Assembly: GCF_000196795.1 (NCBI RefSeq)
Contig: NC_014259.1
Location: 2,046,001 to 2,110,000, forward strand
From: Acinetobacter oleivorans DR1
GTDB taxonomy: Bacteria; Pseudomonadota; Gammaproteobacteria; Pseudomonadales; Moraxellaceae
Length of the DNA stretch: 64,000 bases
Reading direction: 5' to 3'
Below the pieces are notes generated by a model. It saw nothing but the letters and a program-made list of their open reading frames with translations, was not told the DNA's origin and did not search any database. Every line of letters starts with the position of its first letter. Positions within the stretch are counted from its first letter, which is position 1. The position numbers were made by a program, and so were the translations under genes. Below are positions 51,101 to 59,225 of this stretch, piece after piece.

Positions 51101-52248
51101 TTCCCACCTCCTTGCTGAATATTCTTTAAAGCATTGCGACGATCGACAGGTTTTACAGTAATTGGTCGGCCAGATTTCCATAAACGTAATGCCTGACGTC
51201 GGCCTGGCGAACGTGCTTTATGTCTTTTTGCAGTTCGTATTTTTGGTGTGAGTAAAGTCGTGATTAAATCTGCAATTAAATTAACAACCACCACACAAAT
51301 GGTGAGCAATAAAACGATTGCTTGAATAGTCGGGATATCCCTCATTTCGATTGCTGCATTAAGTGCATTACCAATACCGGGGTAACTGAAAACCACCTCA
51401 ATAATGAGAGCACCACTCAGCAAAACTCGTATGGTCAATGCTGTACCCTGCACCACAGGAACCAATGCATTTGGTAAAACATGTTTCCAAATAATCCGGC
51501 GCTCAGGAATACCTCGCAGTCGCGCAGAGGTTACATATTCCGACTCTAGAGCATCAATCATGGAACCACGTACTAAACGCATCAGATATGGAATGAGTGA
51601 TAAAGCTAAAGTTAAAATTGGTAAAATTAAAAACTCTAGTTGGCTATAAGGCGACTCATTAGGAATCAGCAACGATGCGGCTGGCAATATGTGTAAAACC
51701 GATGTTGAGAAAAACATCATTAACCAAATTGCAATAACAAACCCTGGCACCGCTTTAAACACAATAGAGCTAGAGACAATAATACGGTCGAGTTTGCTAT
51801 CGCGATGAAGCGAGAGCCACACACCTAACACGACTGAAAGCGGTACAGTAACAACAATCACGAGACTCGTGAGTGCAACTGTATTACCAAAATAATTCTG
51901 AATAATTTCTAAAACAGGCACATTGGAATCAATCGAGCGTCCAAAATTACCTTGTAATAATTGACTCAACCAATGCCAGTATTGAAGCAATATCGGATCA
52001 TTTAATCCCAATTGTTCACGAAGTATTTGTACCGTTGCTTCAGGTGCTTCTGGTCCTAAAATGACACGAGCCGGGTCAGATGGAAGTGCTTGTGTCGCAA
52101 TAAAAACAATGAGACTAATAACAAATACAACCAATACCCCTGACACTAAACGTGTCAAAAACCAAGGTAACCATGCAGGAAACTCAAATGACTTGGCAAT
52201 TGCTGGTTGTTGAATGGATGCTTCTATTTTGCTGGATTGAATTGTCAT
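51097..52248 (-). CDS. Opp/Dpp-type ABC permease, DppB-like
   Basis: This 383-residue permease has a DppB core (LPSDPARVILGPEAPEATVQILREQLGLNDP, then the EAA-type SEYVTSARLRGIPERRIIWKHVLPNALVPV). It is longer than the usual 310-340 residues because of about 35 extra N-terminal residues and a basic C-terminal tail of about 45 residues after the last helix (KIRTAKRHKARSPGRRQALRL). It starts five bases after the binding-protein stop. Confidence 0.92.
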   Translation of the reverse strand: MTIQSSKIEASIQQPAIAKSFEFPAWLPWFLTRLVSGVLVVFVISLIVFIATQALPSDPARVILGPEAPEATVQILREQLGLNDPILLQYWHWLSQLLQGNFGRSIDSNVPVLEIIQNYFGNTVALTSLVIVVTVPLSVVLGVWLSLHRDSKLDRIIVSSSIVFKAVPGFVIAIWLMMFFSTSVLHILPAASLLIPNESPYSQLEFLILPILTLALSLIPYLMRLVRGSMIDALESEYVTSARLRGIPERRIIWKHVLPNALVPVVQGTALTIRVLLSGALIIEVVFSYPGIGNALNAAIEMRDIPTIQAIVLLLTICVVVVNLIADLITTLLTPKIRTAKRHKARSPGRRQALRLWKSGRPITVKPVDRRNALKNIQQGGGK

Positions 52249-52253
52249 ATTGG

Positions 52254-53828
52254 TTACCCTCTACGCCAGAATTCATCTGTACGCCACGCAGCAAAGCCTG
52301 TGCGATCGGGCGTTACACCACCAATTTGGTTCGAATGTGCATCCAGGACATTATTAAAGCCCCAAATGAGTAAACCACTTTGCTCATGTTGAATATGCTG
52401 TGCTTCATGTACAAGAACTTTTCGTTTTTCCAAATCGGGTTGTTGCAATGCTGCATGCACTAGTTCGGTAAAACGCTCATTTTTAAAACGAGTTTTATTA
52501 TTTGCCGCACCCGGTCCATCAATTTGCAAGACTGTTAATAAGAAAGGACGCGAAACATTCGAGCCTGTACTAAATGCCCAATCTTGTTTTAAAGCATCCG
52601 CAAAAGTAGCAGCTTCAACCTGTTTAACATTAACAATGACACCAGCCTGAGCAGCATGTTGAGCAAAAACTAATGCGGCATTGCTATCTGGGCCTGTATA
52701 TAAATCGACTGTTAAACTGTTATTAAAACCAGCTTCTTTGAGTAGCGATTTTGCTTTATTTAAATCTTGCTTGCGCTGAGCAATACTGTGGTCATATACA
52801 GGATCGCTAAAAGAATAAAGGTCATTTGCAACTCGTCCTTGCCCAGCTAAAGCCCGTTTAACTAAATCATCTCTATTAGCAATCAATCTAAAAGCTTGTC
52901 GTACCCGAGGATCATTGAACGGTGCTTTAGACGTATTCATATCAAATGATTGCCAAGCATCGGTTTCCGATGAAACTAGATTTAGCCGTTTATTAGATTG
53001 AATTAAAGCAATATGCTCAGCACTTACCCCAGAGGCAATATCAATTTGACCTGATTGCAAAGCAGCAAGACGCCCTGTCTGATCCTTAAAATCTATAATT
53101 TCTATTGCATCAGCATAAGGTTGATTTTCTTTCCAATAATTTTCAAAACGTACAAAACGTGAACGCTGACCGGGTGTAAAACTTTCCAGCTTAAAGGGAC
53201 CAGCGCCGACTACATTTTTAACTGGGTCATAATCTGTAGGAACAATGCCACCCCAGCTCATCCATGCTTCTGGTAAAGCAACCAATCCCTTTCCTTGAGA
53301 AAAAGGAATTTCAACGGTGTATACATCGCGTTTTTTAATTGCATCTCTTTGTAAAGAATAAAGATAAGCTGCAAATGGTGAGGCAAGTTTGGGGTCGGTT
53401 AAGCGCCGTAAAGAGAAAATAACATCATCGGCTGTAATGGTTTTACCGTGGTGAAATTCGAGTCCTTTTTTTAAGCGAATGGTCCATTTGGTTCCGTCAT
53501 TATTGGGCTCAGCAAATTCAGCAAGGGCAAGTTTTGGCTGAATATCTCTGCCCCATTCCCATAACTTTGCATATAAAGGCCAGCCTCTAAACGCACTGGA
53601 CATACCAATAGGTTTATGTGCATCTAAATTGCCTGCTTGGTTACCATTAATCACTCCAATTTTGATCACACCACCTTTTTTCGGCGTATCATTTTGGGGG
53701 GGAGCAGCAGTAGCGCTTTCAGACGATGAAGAGTCGGGTTTAGAACATCCTATAAGGCTAATGGCAGCAAAAGCACCAACACCTAATCCAGTCTGTTTAA
53801 TGAGTTCCCTACGTGTAATTTTATTCAT
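52254..53828 (-). CDS. Opp/Dpp-type substrate-binding lipoprotein with a Tat signal
   Basis: This 524-residue SBP_bac_5-family protein has a twin-arginine motif (TRRELIK, Arg6-Arg7) and a lipobox with Cys28 (SLIGC). It is clearly paralogous to the orphan protein at 25.0 kb (shared LRKGLEFHHGKTITADDVIFSLRRLTDPKLASPF-type core). It supplies the permeases and double ATPase that follow. Such importers carry peptides, nickel or glutathione; here the operon partners point to an organosulfur solute. Confidence 0.93.
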   Translation of the reverse strand: MNKITRRELIKQTGLGVGAFAAISLIGCSKPDSSSSESATAAPPQNDTPKKGGVIKIGVINGNQAGNLDAHKPIGMSSAFRGWPLYAKLWEWGRDIQPKLALAEFAEPNNDGTKWTIRLKKGLEFHHGKTITADDVIFSLRRLTDPKLASPFAAYLYSLQRDAIKKRDVYTVEIPFSQGKGLVALPEAWMSWGGIVPTDYDPVKNVVGAGPFKLESFTPGQRSRFVRFENYWKENQPYADAIEIIDFKDQTGRLAALQSGQIDIASGVSAEHIALIQSNKRLNLVSSETDAWQSFDMNTSKAPFNDPRVRQAFRLIANRDDLVKRALAGQGRVANDLYSFSDPVYDHSIAQRKQDLNKAKSLLKEAGFNNSLTVDLYTGPDSNAALVFAQHAAQAGVIVNVKQVEAATFADALKQDWAFSTGSNVSRPFLLTVLQIDGPGAANNKTRFKNERFTELVHAALQQPDLEKRKVLVHEAQHIQHEQSGLLIWGFNNVLDAHSNQIGGVTPDRTGFAAWRTDEFWRRG

Positions 53829-53838
53829 ACCTTCTCCC

Positions 53839-55032
53839 TTAAACCACGACTTCTTGATTCAAGAGGGAATCAATGGATGAATTTCTATTTAGCTTAGGTA
53901 ACTCAAAACCATGATCTAGCTCTAATAATGGAAATAATAAGTCTGCTACCCGATAAGCTTCTCCAATCAAAGGGAAACCAGACAAGATAAAGGCTGATAC
54001 ACCATAGCTTTCGTATTCTTTAATCCGTTTGGCAATATTTTCAGCACTACCCACTAAGGCAGTTCCTGCGGCTGGGTTTAAAATATCGAAACCAAATAAA
54101 GATGGGCCAGTCCAAACATTAGGATAAATTTCAAAATCTTTAGCTTGAGGCAAAACACCTCGCCGTAATTGTTCTAAGTTTTTTTGAATAGATGGGTTGT
54201 TACTTTGATAACTCTCAAAACTTTCATTTGGAGGAAGCTGTCGTTTAACAGCTTCGATTGCATAATTTACATCAATTTTGTCAAGTAACGACTGAGCATA
54301 TTGCCAAGCCTCTTCTTCTGTTTCCCGAACAATAATTTGTAATCGAGTCCCAAATTCTAAAGTTCGGCCAATTTTTGCTGCCTCAGCCGTAACCTTGCTA
54401 AACTTTTCTCCAAGTAACGGCGGTGTATTCGCAAAACTTAAATATACATCTAGCAATTCAACAGAATGCTGAACGCCTTTGGCAGAAGTTCCTGCTCCCC
54501 ACAAAGGAACACCTTGTTTTTGAGTTGGACCACGCCATTTGGACATTGGAGATCCGCCCTCTAATCGTGGAGCAATTTTAATAAACTCGCCCTCAAATCC
54601 AGAGGTATCACCTAAGTAGTTTTGTTGAAATGCATTCCAGTATTCTTTACTAAAGTCATAACGTTCATCATGAGTATAGTGAATGCCTAAAGCTGCCAGA
54701 CCCTTATCATTTCCATTAACGACATTAAATAACAAACGCCCTTTAGAAAATGCATCAAAAGTTTGCGCATATTTTGCCAAAACTGCTGGCTGAACTTCTC
54801 CGGGATGTTGAGCAACCAGAAACTTTAAACGTTCAGTAAATGGAATTAAACTTGCAGCAACAGCAAGTGTTTCATACTCACTTGTACCCATGAGTGAACC
54901 GTAAAAACCAAGTCGATCTGCGGTAATCGCAATCTGTTGCAAGTGTTCATAATCGGTATCCCACCGCCCAGATTCCAACCAAGGATATGGTCCATCTGGA
55001 GAAGTGAGATACCATAAAAGTTTTACAGCCAT
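53839..55032 (-). CDS. SsuD-like FMNH2-dependent monooxygenase
   Basis: This 397-residue bacterial-luciferase-like monooxygenase starts MAVKLLWYLTSPDGPYPW and has the SsuD-branch blocks GRLLFNVVNGNDKGLAALGIHYTHDERYDFSKEYWNAF and GTALVGSAENIAKRIKEYESYG. It is the only such enzyme in the large operon, between the aldolase-like gene and the Tat-exported binding protein. It probably cleaves a C-S bond of the imported compound. Confidence 0.9.
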   Translation of the reverse strand: MAVKLLWYLTSPDGPYPWLESGRWDTDYEHLQQIAITADRLGFYGSLMGTSEYETLAVAASLIPFTERLKFLVAQHPGEVQPAVLAKYAQTFDAFSKGRLLFNVVNGNDKGLAALGIHYTHDERYDFSKEYWNAFQQNYLGDTSGFEGEFIKIAPRLEGGSPMSKWRGPTQKQGVPLWGAGTSAKGVQHSVELLDVYLSFANTPPLLGEKFSKVTAEAAKIGRTLEFGTRLQIIVRETEEEAWQYAQSLLDKIDVNYAIEAVKRQLPPNESFESYQSNNPSIQKNLEQLRRGVLPQAKDFEIYPNVWTGPSLFGFDILNPAAGTALVGSAENIAKRIKEYESYGVSAFILSGFPLIGEAYRVADLLFPLLELDHGFELPKLNRNSSIDSLLNQEVVV

Positions 55033-55065
55033 AGTATTCTCGATCTTTATTTTTTAAATCTTTAT

Positions 55066-55776
55066 CTAATTCAGGGGAAGTAAGCCCAGCGATTTTGCTT
55101 TTTCAGTCAATCCGCTCATTTTCCATTGCTGATGTAAAACCCCTTGCCCGTATTCTCGGCTGCCACCGACTAATTCAGCGAGCAGCTGAATTTGAGCTCC
55201 TTCTTCAAGCAATAAAATAAATTCAGCAGTTTCCTGTAGTCCTTGGCGTCCCCATACAGTCGCTCCGCCATTGGCCTCCAAGATGGCCCGATGTTCAATA
55301 TCAACTTTGAGCTGATCTAAAATAAAATCCACTTCAGCTTGACGGCGATCAATGTAAATCGGCAACTCTTTAAACAAATGAAAGCGCTGAACAGGCACAT
55401 AACGGATCGGTAAAGTACGATGGGTCTGAGCCCAAGCACCTAAATTCGGCGCGTGTACATGAGATATTGTGGTGACATCTGCATGCTCTTTAAAAAGCTT
55501 GTTATAGCGGCCACCTGCACTTTTTCTTCCCAGTAGAACTTCACCATCAATTGTCTCCACCAATACTTTGCTTTTTTTATCTTTAGACCACGGCCCTGCA
55601 TAGTTAAAAGTGGCTAAGGTATTTTCAGGTCCACGTTCAACAAAATTAACTGTTCCGTTTGCAGTAATTGTTCTTGTTTCACGGAATACTTCAAAAGCAA
55701 ATTCAGCTTTTTCACGGTTCAATTCGATAAAGTCATTGAGTTCACGAGACAATGGCGTTTGAATAAGTGTTGTCAT
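55066..55776 (-). CDS. Class II aldolase/adducin-family protein
   Basis: This 236-residue protein has the aldolase II/adducin fold: an N-terminal NGTVNF-type strand, the zinc-binding HVHAPN motif near residue 110, and a third His expected in the 160-200 region (DIEHRAILEANGGATVWG). Family members are metal-dependent aldolases, epimerases or decarboxylases. The ATG at 55776 has AGAGGA seven bases upstream. Its place between a DszB-like desulfinase and an SsuD-like monooxygenase is unusual and suggests retro-aldol cleavage or rearrangement of the carbon product; no function is claimed. Confidence 0.85.
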   Translation of the reverse strand: MTTLIQTPLSRELNDFIELNREKAEFAFEVFRETRTITANGTVNFVERGPENTLATFNYAGPWSKDKKSKVLVETIDGEVLLGRKSAGGRYNKLFKEHADVTTISHVHAPNLGAWAQTHRTLPIRYVPVQRFHLFKELPIYIDRRQAEVDFILDQLKVDIEHRAILEANGGATVWGRQGLQETAEFILLLEEGAQIQLLAELVGGSREYGQGVLHQQWKMSGLTEKAKSLGLLPLN

Positions 55777-55789
55777 GATCAAATCCTCT

Positions 55790-56848
55790 TTAAAATTTTT
55801 TATTTTGACGACGTTTTAAAACTTCGAGTAAGGGACGATGATCTACCCATGTTTCAATATCGACGTCGCGCTCTAAGAAGCCATGCAACCAAAGAAAATC
55901 TTTTTGTTGTTTTAAAAGCTCTAAACGCTCTTCACTTAATGACGGATGTAAAGACTTATGAAAATTATTTCGATAGGCTGTCGCAACACTTTCTGCCCCT
56001 GCAATCGTTTCATCTTCTAGAATGACCAAGACCTCATCTAAGTGATCTTGTGCCCAATCTGCGGTATCGAATAACTCTTCAAGAAAATCGACTACCACAT
56101 CAAAGTGATCTTCTAATAGATCTTCATGGACGGTAATTGGGCGAGGTGTGCCGTTATTAACACGAGAAGTCACATCTTCAAATTTATCTAAATCAATTCC
56201 AACTTTTAGGCCACGTTTAGTTGCAGCTTCAACAGCAGATGCTCCTTTTACATACACAGCATCAACTTCACCTGTAATTAATGCATCTAGGCCTGACCAA
56301 TATGTACTCGCATCACGATTTTCTTTAGATCCAGCACGCTCAGGTACTTCAATAAAATTCACATCACGGAAAGTGAGATTGGCAAGTTGTAAAGCACCAC
56401 GAATACCTTGCAATGACATGGCTCTAAAAATACTGCCAGCACGTTTGTCAGCGTATTCTGGTAAAGCAACTTTCGCATTTTTTAAATGCTCTGGCTGGCT
56501 AATATCTGAATCAGGTCGCACAATAATGACTTGCCACTCATCAATCCAAGTCAATCCAATGAGTCGGCTTGGCGCGCCTTCAGAGCGTGCAGCTAATGCA
56601 GGTACATTTCCACCTTCTCGGAACAAAGCTGGCAATTGGTGATCAAAATGATGAACCGATAAACCTTTACGCGCATCTTGCAAGACGGCAACATCAATGC
56701 CGTGCTTTTCAAACTTTTTAACTAAAGTACCGCGTTTTAATGAAATACCTGTTGCTGTAGGTACTGGACATCGAGTGACCCAAATTTCAGACAGGATGTT
56801 TTTTACAAATTCTTTAGAATTTTCTTTTTTATCTACTACAAGTGACAT
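55790..56848 (-). CDS. DszB-like sulfinate desulfinase, second copy
   Basis: This 352-residue protein is a paralogue of the one at 45.7 kb and likewise has no signal peptide. The DszB triad positions are present: Cys27 in TRCPVPTATG (the same number as in DszB), His67 in VHHFDH, and Arg77 in FREGGNVPAL, again ten residues after the His. The rest has the binding-protein fold with the usual ERLEL-VDHRPL C-terminal helix. It is the first gene of the large operon, under a sigma-54 promoter. Sulfite release from a sulfinate is the favoured role; a cytoplasmic ligand-binding role is the alternative. Confidence 0.78.
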   Translation of the reverse strand: MSLVVDKKENSKEFVKNILSEIWVTRCPVPTATGISLKRGTLVKKFEKHGIDVAVLQDARKGLSVHHFDHQLPALFREGGNVPALAARSEGAPSRLIGLTWIDEWQVIIVRPDSDISQPEHLKNAKVALPEYADKRAGSIFRAMSLQGIRGALQLANLTFRDVNFIEVPERAGSKENRDASTYWSGLDALITGEVDAVYVKGASAVEAATKRGLKVGIDLDKFEDVTSRVNNGTPRPITVHEDLLEDHFDVVVDFLEELFDTADWAQDHLDEVLVILEDETIAGAESVATAYRNNFHKSLHPSLSEERLELLKQQKDFLWLHGFLERDVDIETWVDHRPLLEVLKRRQNKKF

Positions 56849-56890
56849 ACGGATTCCTTAGGATAATTCCACTTTCATCACTTGCATTGA

Positions 56891-56906
56891 GCAGCTTTTA
56901 TGCCAA
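56891..56906 (-). promoter_or_regulatory. Sigma-54 promoter for the nine-kilobase operon
   Basis: The minus strand reads TTGGCATAAAAGCTGC, GG-N10-GC, with C as the first base of the -12 TTGC element. Confidence 0.85.
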
Positions 56907-56989
56907 TTTAATTTATTATTTATTTTCAATTGTTTACGCAAAAATAGCAGGATTGGAAATGTTTATATTTCATCATTTTTCAATGCTAG

Positions 56990-57005
56990 TGTTGTTTTAT
57001 CAACA
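56990..57005. promoter_or_regulatory. Candidate SfnR-type activator site (perfect)
   Basis: TGTTG-TTTTAT-CAACA, centred about 92 bases upstream of the sigma-54 promoter. It is the rightmost copy and marks the end of the regulon. Confidence 0.65.
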
Positions 57006-57895
57006 ATTATTTCAGGCAAACATAACTTCCAAAATGCAAAAATATACGATCAGCTATCTTAGTACTCGCTGAAATGCAGCTTGAAGCTTTAGTAGATGGC
57101 CGAAATAAGCTTGATGACGACGTTGTTAAAGTGAGTATTTTTTATTTGGATAGTACTTATAGAACTTAACTAAATGTTGTCTGTCTGCAAACAAACCTAC
57201 GACTAAACTTCTTTAACTCTAAAGCTAGATGAATATTCATTATGCTTTTATCTCAAATAGCGCACTTCTTTTAAATAATTTTTAAAGATGTCGCGTTTAA
57301 ACACTGCTACGCTTTTCTCTAACTCATATCTCTAATTAATATTGTTCAGCCTTAAAAAATCGTACATATTTAAATTGTAGTTAGAAAAATATATTTTACG
57401 CCTCAATATATTAAAAAAGTGTGATGGGTTTCAATATGTTTGCGGTGCGTAATAATTTTTAATAAATAAGGTGTAATTAATTTTTAATTTATTTCTGATA
57501 AAGTTAAATTAGTCACATTTTAAATAAAATTGGTATCTCATTTCTCTGTAGTAATTTTGAAATATAAATAATAGAATCAAATTAATAAATTACATATTTA
57601 TTAAATATTTAATCGTATATTATTGGGTGATTTTATAATTATCTGTTTTTTTTGTTAATCTTTAATTTTAAAAATTACATAAATATCAATAATTTAAATT
57701 AATGATTTTATTTTTAAATAATTACATGGATTAATATAATTTAAGAATTCTAACTATTACATTATTTAAAATGGTTAATGTGATTTATATCACATGAAAA
57801 TTAATAATTTTTCTTGATTTAAACTTAATGATTGTTTTTGAATTAAAAATATTGTATCAAATATATATAAACTATTTTATAAATAGGTATATAAA
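57006..57895. other. AT-rich intergenic region with a possible gene remnant
   Basis: About 890 bases, very AT-rich from 57.3 kb on. At 57074-57169 a short plus-strand frame reads MQLEALVDGRNKLDDDVVKV before running into non-coding-looking codons; the frame is open upstream for at least nine more codons, so it resembles a decayed gene end. I identify no parent gene. No structured RNA or mobile-element end was seen. Confidence 0.35.
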
Positions 57896-58186
57896 ATGAA
57901 AAATAATATTTTTAAACTTCTTATTCTGATGGTGCTTTCCACTTCCACATTATTTTGTTATGCAAATAACACAATAATGATAAGAGGAAATATTGTTGAA
58001 GATACATGCTCAACACAGCATAGCGAGATAGAATGTGTTGAGGTAAACAATTTAAATATTAAACTTGATAGTGAATATTTAAATAAAAATAGTCTTTCTA
58101 ACTTAGCTCAACATACTGAGAAAATGGACACTAGCATTGAAAGTATAGGTTCTAATCGCAAAGTGGTGGTTATCAACTATCACTAA
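57896..58186 (+). CDS. Small exported pilin-like protein
   Basis: This 96-residue protein has a signal peptide (KNNIFKLLILMVLSTSTLFCYA, cleavage before NN). The mature N-terminus MIRGNIVEDTCS resembles the first strand and first Cys of type 1 pilins (compare TINGLVTDKTCD in the major pilin 500 bases downstream), and two more Cys-region residues follow (ECVEVNN). It is about half the length of a pilin and lacks the C-terminal strands. Codon use is AT-rich, unlike the optimised pilin gene. It may be a degenerate pilin or a minor subunit. Confidence 0.6.
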   Translation: MKNNIFKLLILMVLSTSTLFCYANNTIMIRGNIVEDTCSTQHSEIECVEVNNLNIKLDSEYLNKNSLSNLAQHTEKMDTSIESIGSNRKVVVINYH

Positions 58187-58574
58187 CTTAATAAGGCGTA
58201 GCTTTTGAGGCTACTCCTACAATAAGTATGATTTAAGAGTGATTTGTCGACTTCATCGCACATTTTGATGAATTAAATGATGAGTCGCTCTTTTTTCATA
58301 AAAAATGACTATTTGTATGTTTTTTCTATATACATATGCATAAATTATTCTATATAATTGTATTGTAAGAATTTAAGCTTATTTTTCACATAATTTGTTC
58401 AATTCTTTCTTATTTACATAGTGTTCTTATGTAACTTGCTTATTTCTGTATCTCTTCTTTTTTCGAAAAAACAAAAATTATTTATAAACAGCTATATAGC
58501 CTGTAAAAGGTAGTCTTTAAGTATTTATTTTTAGTGTGATTTAATTTTTATTATGAAAAAATAATGTGATCTAG
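58187..58574. other. AT-rich intergenic region
   Basis: Nearly 400 bases between the small protein and the pilin promoter. A small GTAGC...GCTAC-type stem follows the stop codon of the small protein (about 58198-58216). I see nothing else that can be named. Confidence 0.3.
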
Positions 58575-58642
58575 TTTGCATTTTGTTTAAGAAGTGTTAA
58601 TATCGCCGCATTACTTTTCAAGATGTCAAACACTGGAAAAGT
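58575..58642 (+). promoter_or_regulatory. Candidate pilin promoter and 5' leader hairpin
   Basis: TTTGCA (58575-58580) and TAATAT (58598-58603) are spaced 17 bases apart, a plausible sigma-70 pair. The predicted transcript would begin just before a stem ACTTTTC / GAAAAGT (58613-58619 with 58636-58642), which could stabilise the pilin message. Start of transcription is inferred. Confidence 0.4.
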
Positions 58643-58681
58643 AAGGAAATAAACTTTTATCCAGACTTTTGAGAAAACACT

Positions 58682-59215
58682 ATGAAAAAACTTGCTTTGA
58701 TCGCTGCTCTTTCGGTTGTAGGGATTGCGAATGCTCAAGCTGCTGATGGTACAATTACAATTAATGGTTTAGTTACAGACAAAACTTGTGACATCGTTAC
58801 TCCAGCTGGTAAAGACTTCACAGTTACTCTTCCAACTGTTTCTAAGCAAACTTTAGCTGTTGCTGGGGATGTTGCTGGTCGTACTCCTTTCCAAATTAAA
58901 TTAGCTAACTGTTCTGAAGGTAAAGTAGCTACTTACTTCGAACCAGGTGCTAACGTTGACTTTAATACTGGTCGTTTACTTAACAAAGACGCTACTGGTG
59001 CTAAAAACGTTAACGTTCAACTTTTAGGTAGCAACAACAACTTCATCCCAGTTCTTGCTGCTGGTGCAAACGGTGCTCAAGCTAACTCTCAATGGGTTGA
59101 CGTAGCTGCAGCTGGTAGCGCAGACCTTAACTACTATGCTGAATACTATGCAACTGGCGCTTCTACTGCTGGTAAAGTAAACACTTCTGTTCAATACACA
59201 ATTATCTATCAATAA
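58682..59215 (+). CDS. Major fimbrial subunit (type 1 pilin)
   Basis: This 177-residue pilin has a signal peptide ending NAQA-AD, the paired cysteines of the pilin fold (Cys in TDKTCDIV and in LANCSEGK), and a C-terminal beta strand ending in the penultimate aromatic (QYTIIYQ) for donor-strand exchange. Codon use is strongly biased (GCT, GTT, AAC, GGT), unlike neighbouring genes, as expected for a highly expressed structural protein. It heads a pilin-chaperone-usher-adhesin set. Confidence 0.93.
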   Translation: MKKLALIAALSVVGIANAQAADGTITINGLVTDKTCDIVTPAGKDFTVTLPTVSKQTLAVAGDVAGRTPFQIKLANCSEGKVATYFEPGANVDFNTGRLLNKDATGAKNVNVQLLGSNNNFIPVLAAGANGAQANSQWVDVAAAGSADLNYYAEYYATGASTAGKVNTSVQYTIIYQ

Positions 59216-59225
59216 TTGATGGATG

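Noticed and set aside
56148..56642. A 164-codon open frame antisense to the second DszB-like gene
   Set aside because: It has no ribosome site and no recognisable domain, and lies entirely within a well-supported gene on the other strand.
45744..56848. Calling the two cytoplasmic binding-protein-fold proteins (45.7 and 55.8 kb) ABC substrate-binding proteins
   Set aside because: They lack signal peptides and lipoboxes, and their N-terminal Cys/His/Arg pattern fits DszB; the SsuA-like proteins at 10.4 and 30.3 kb have export signals and lack the CPVP block.
57006..57895. A small RNA or origin-like element in the AT-rich gap
   Set aside because: No stable stem, repeated box or conserved motif could be picked out; base composition alone is not evidence.
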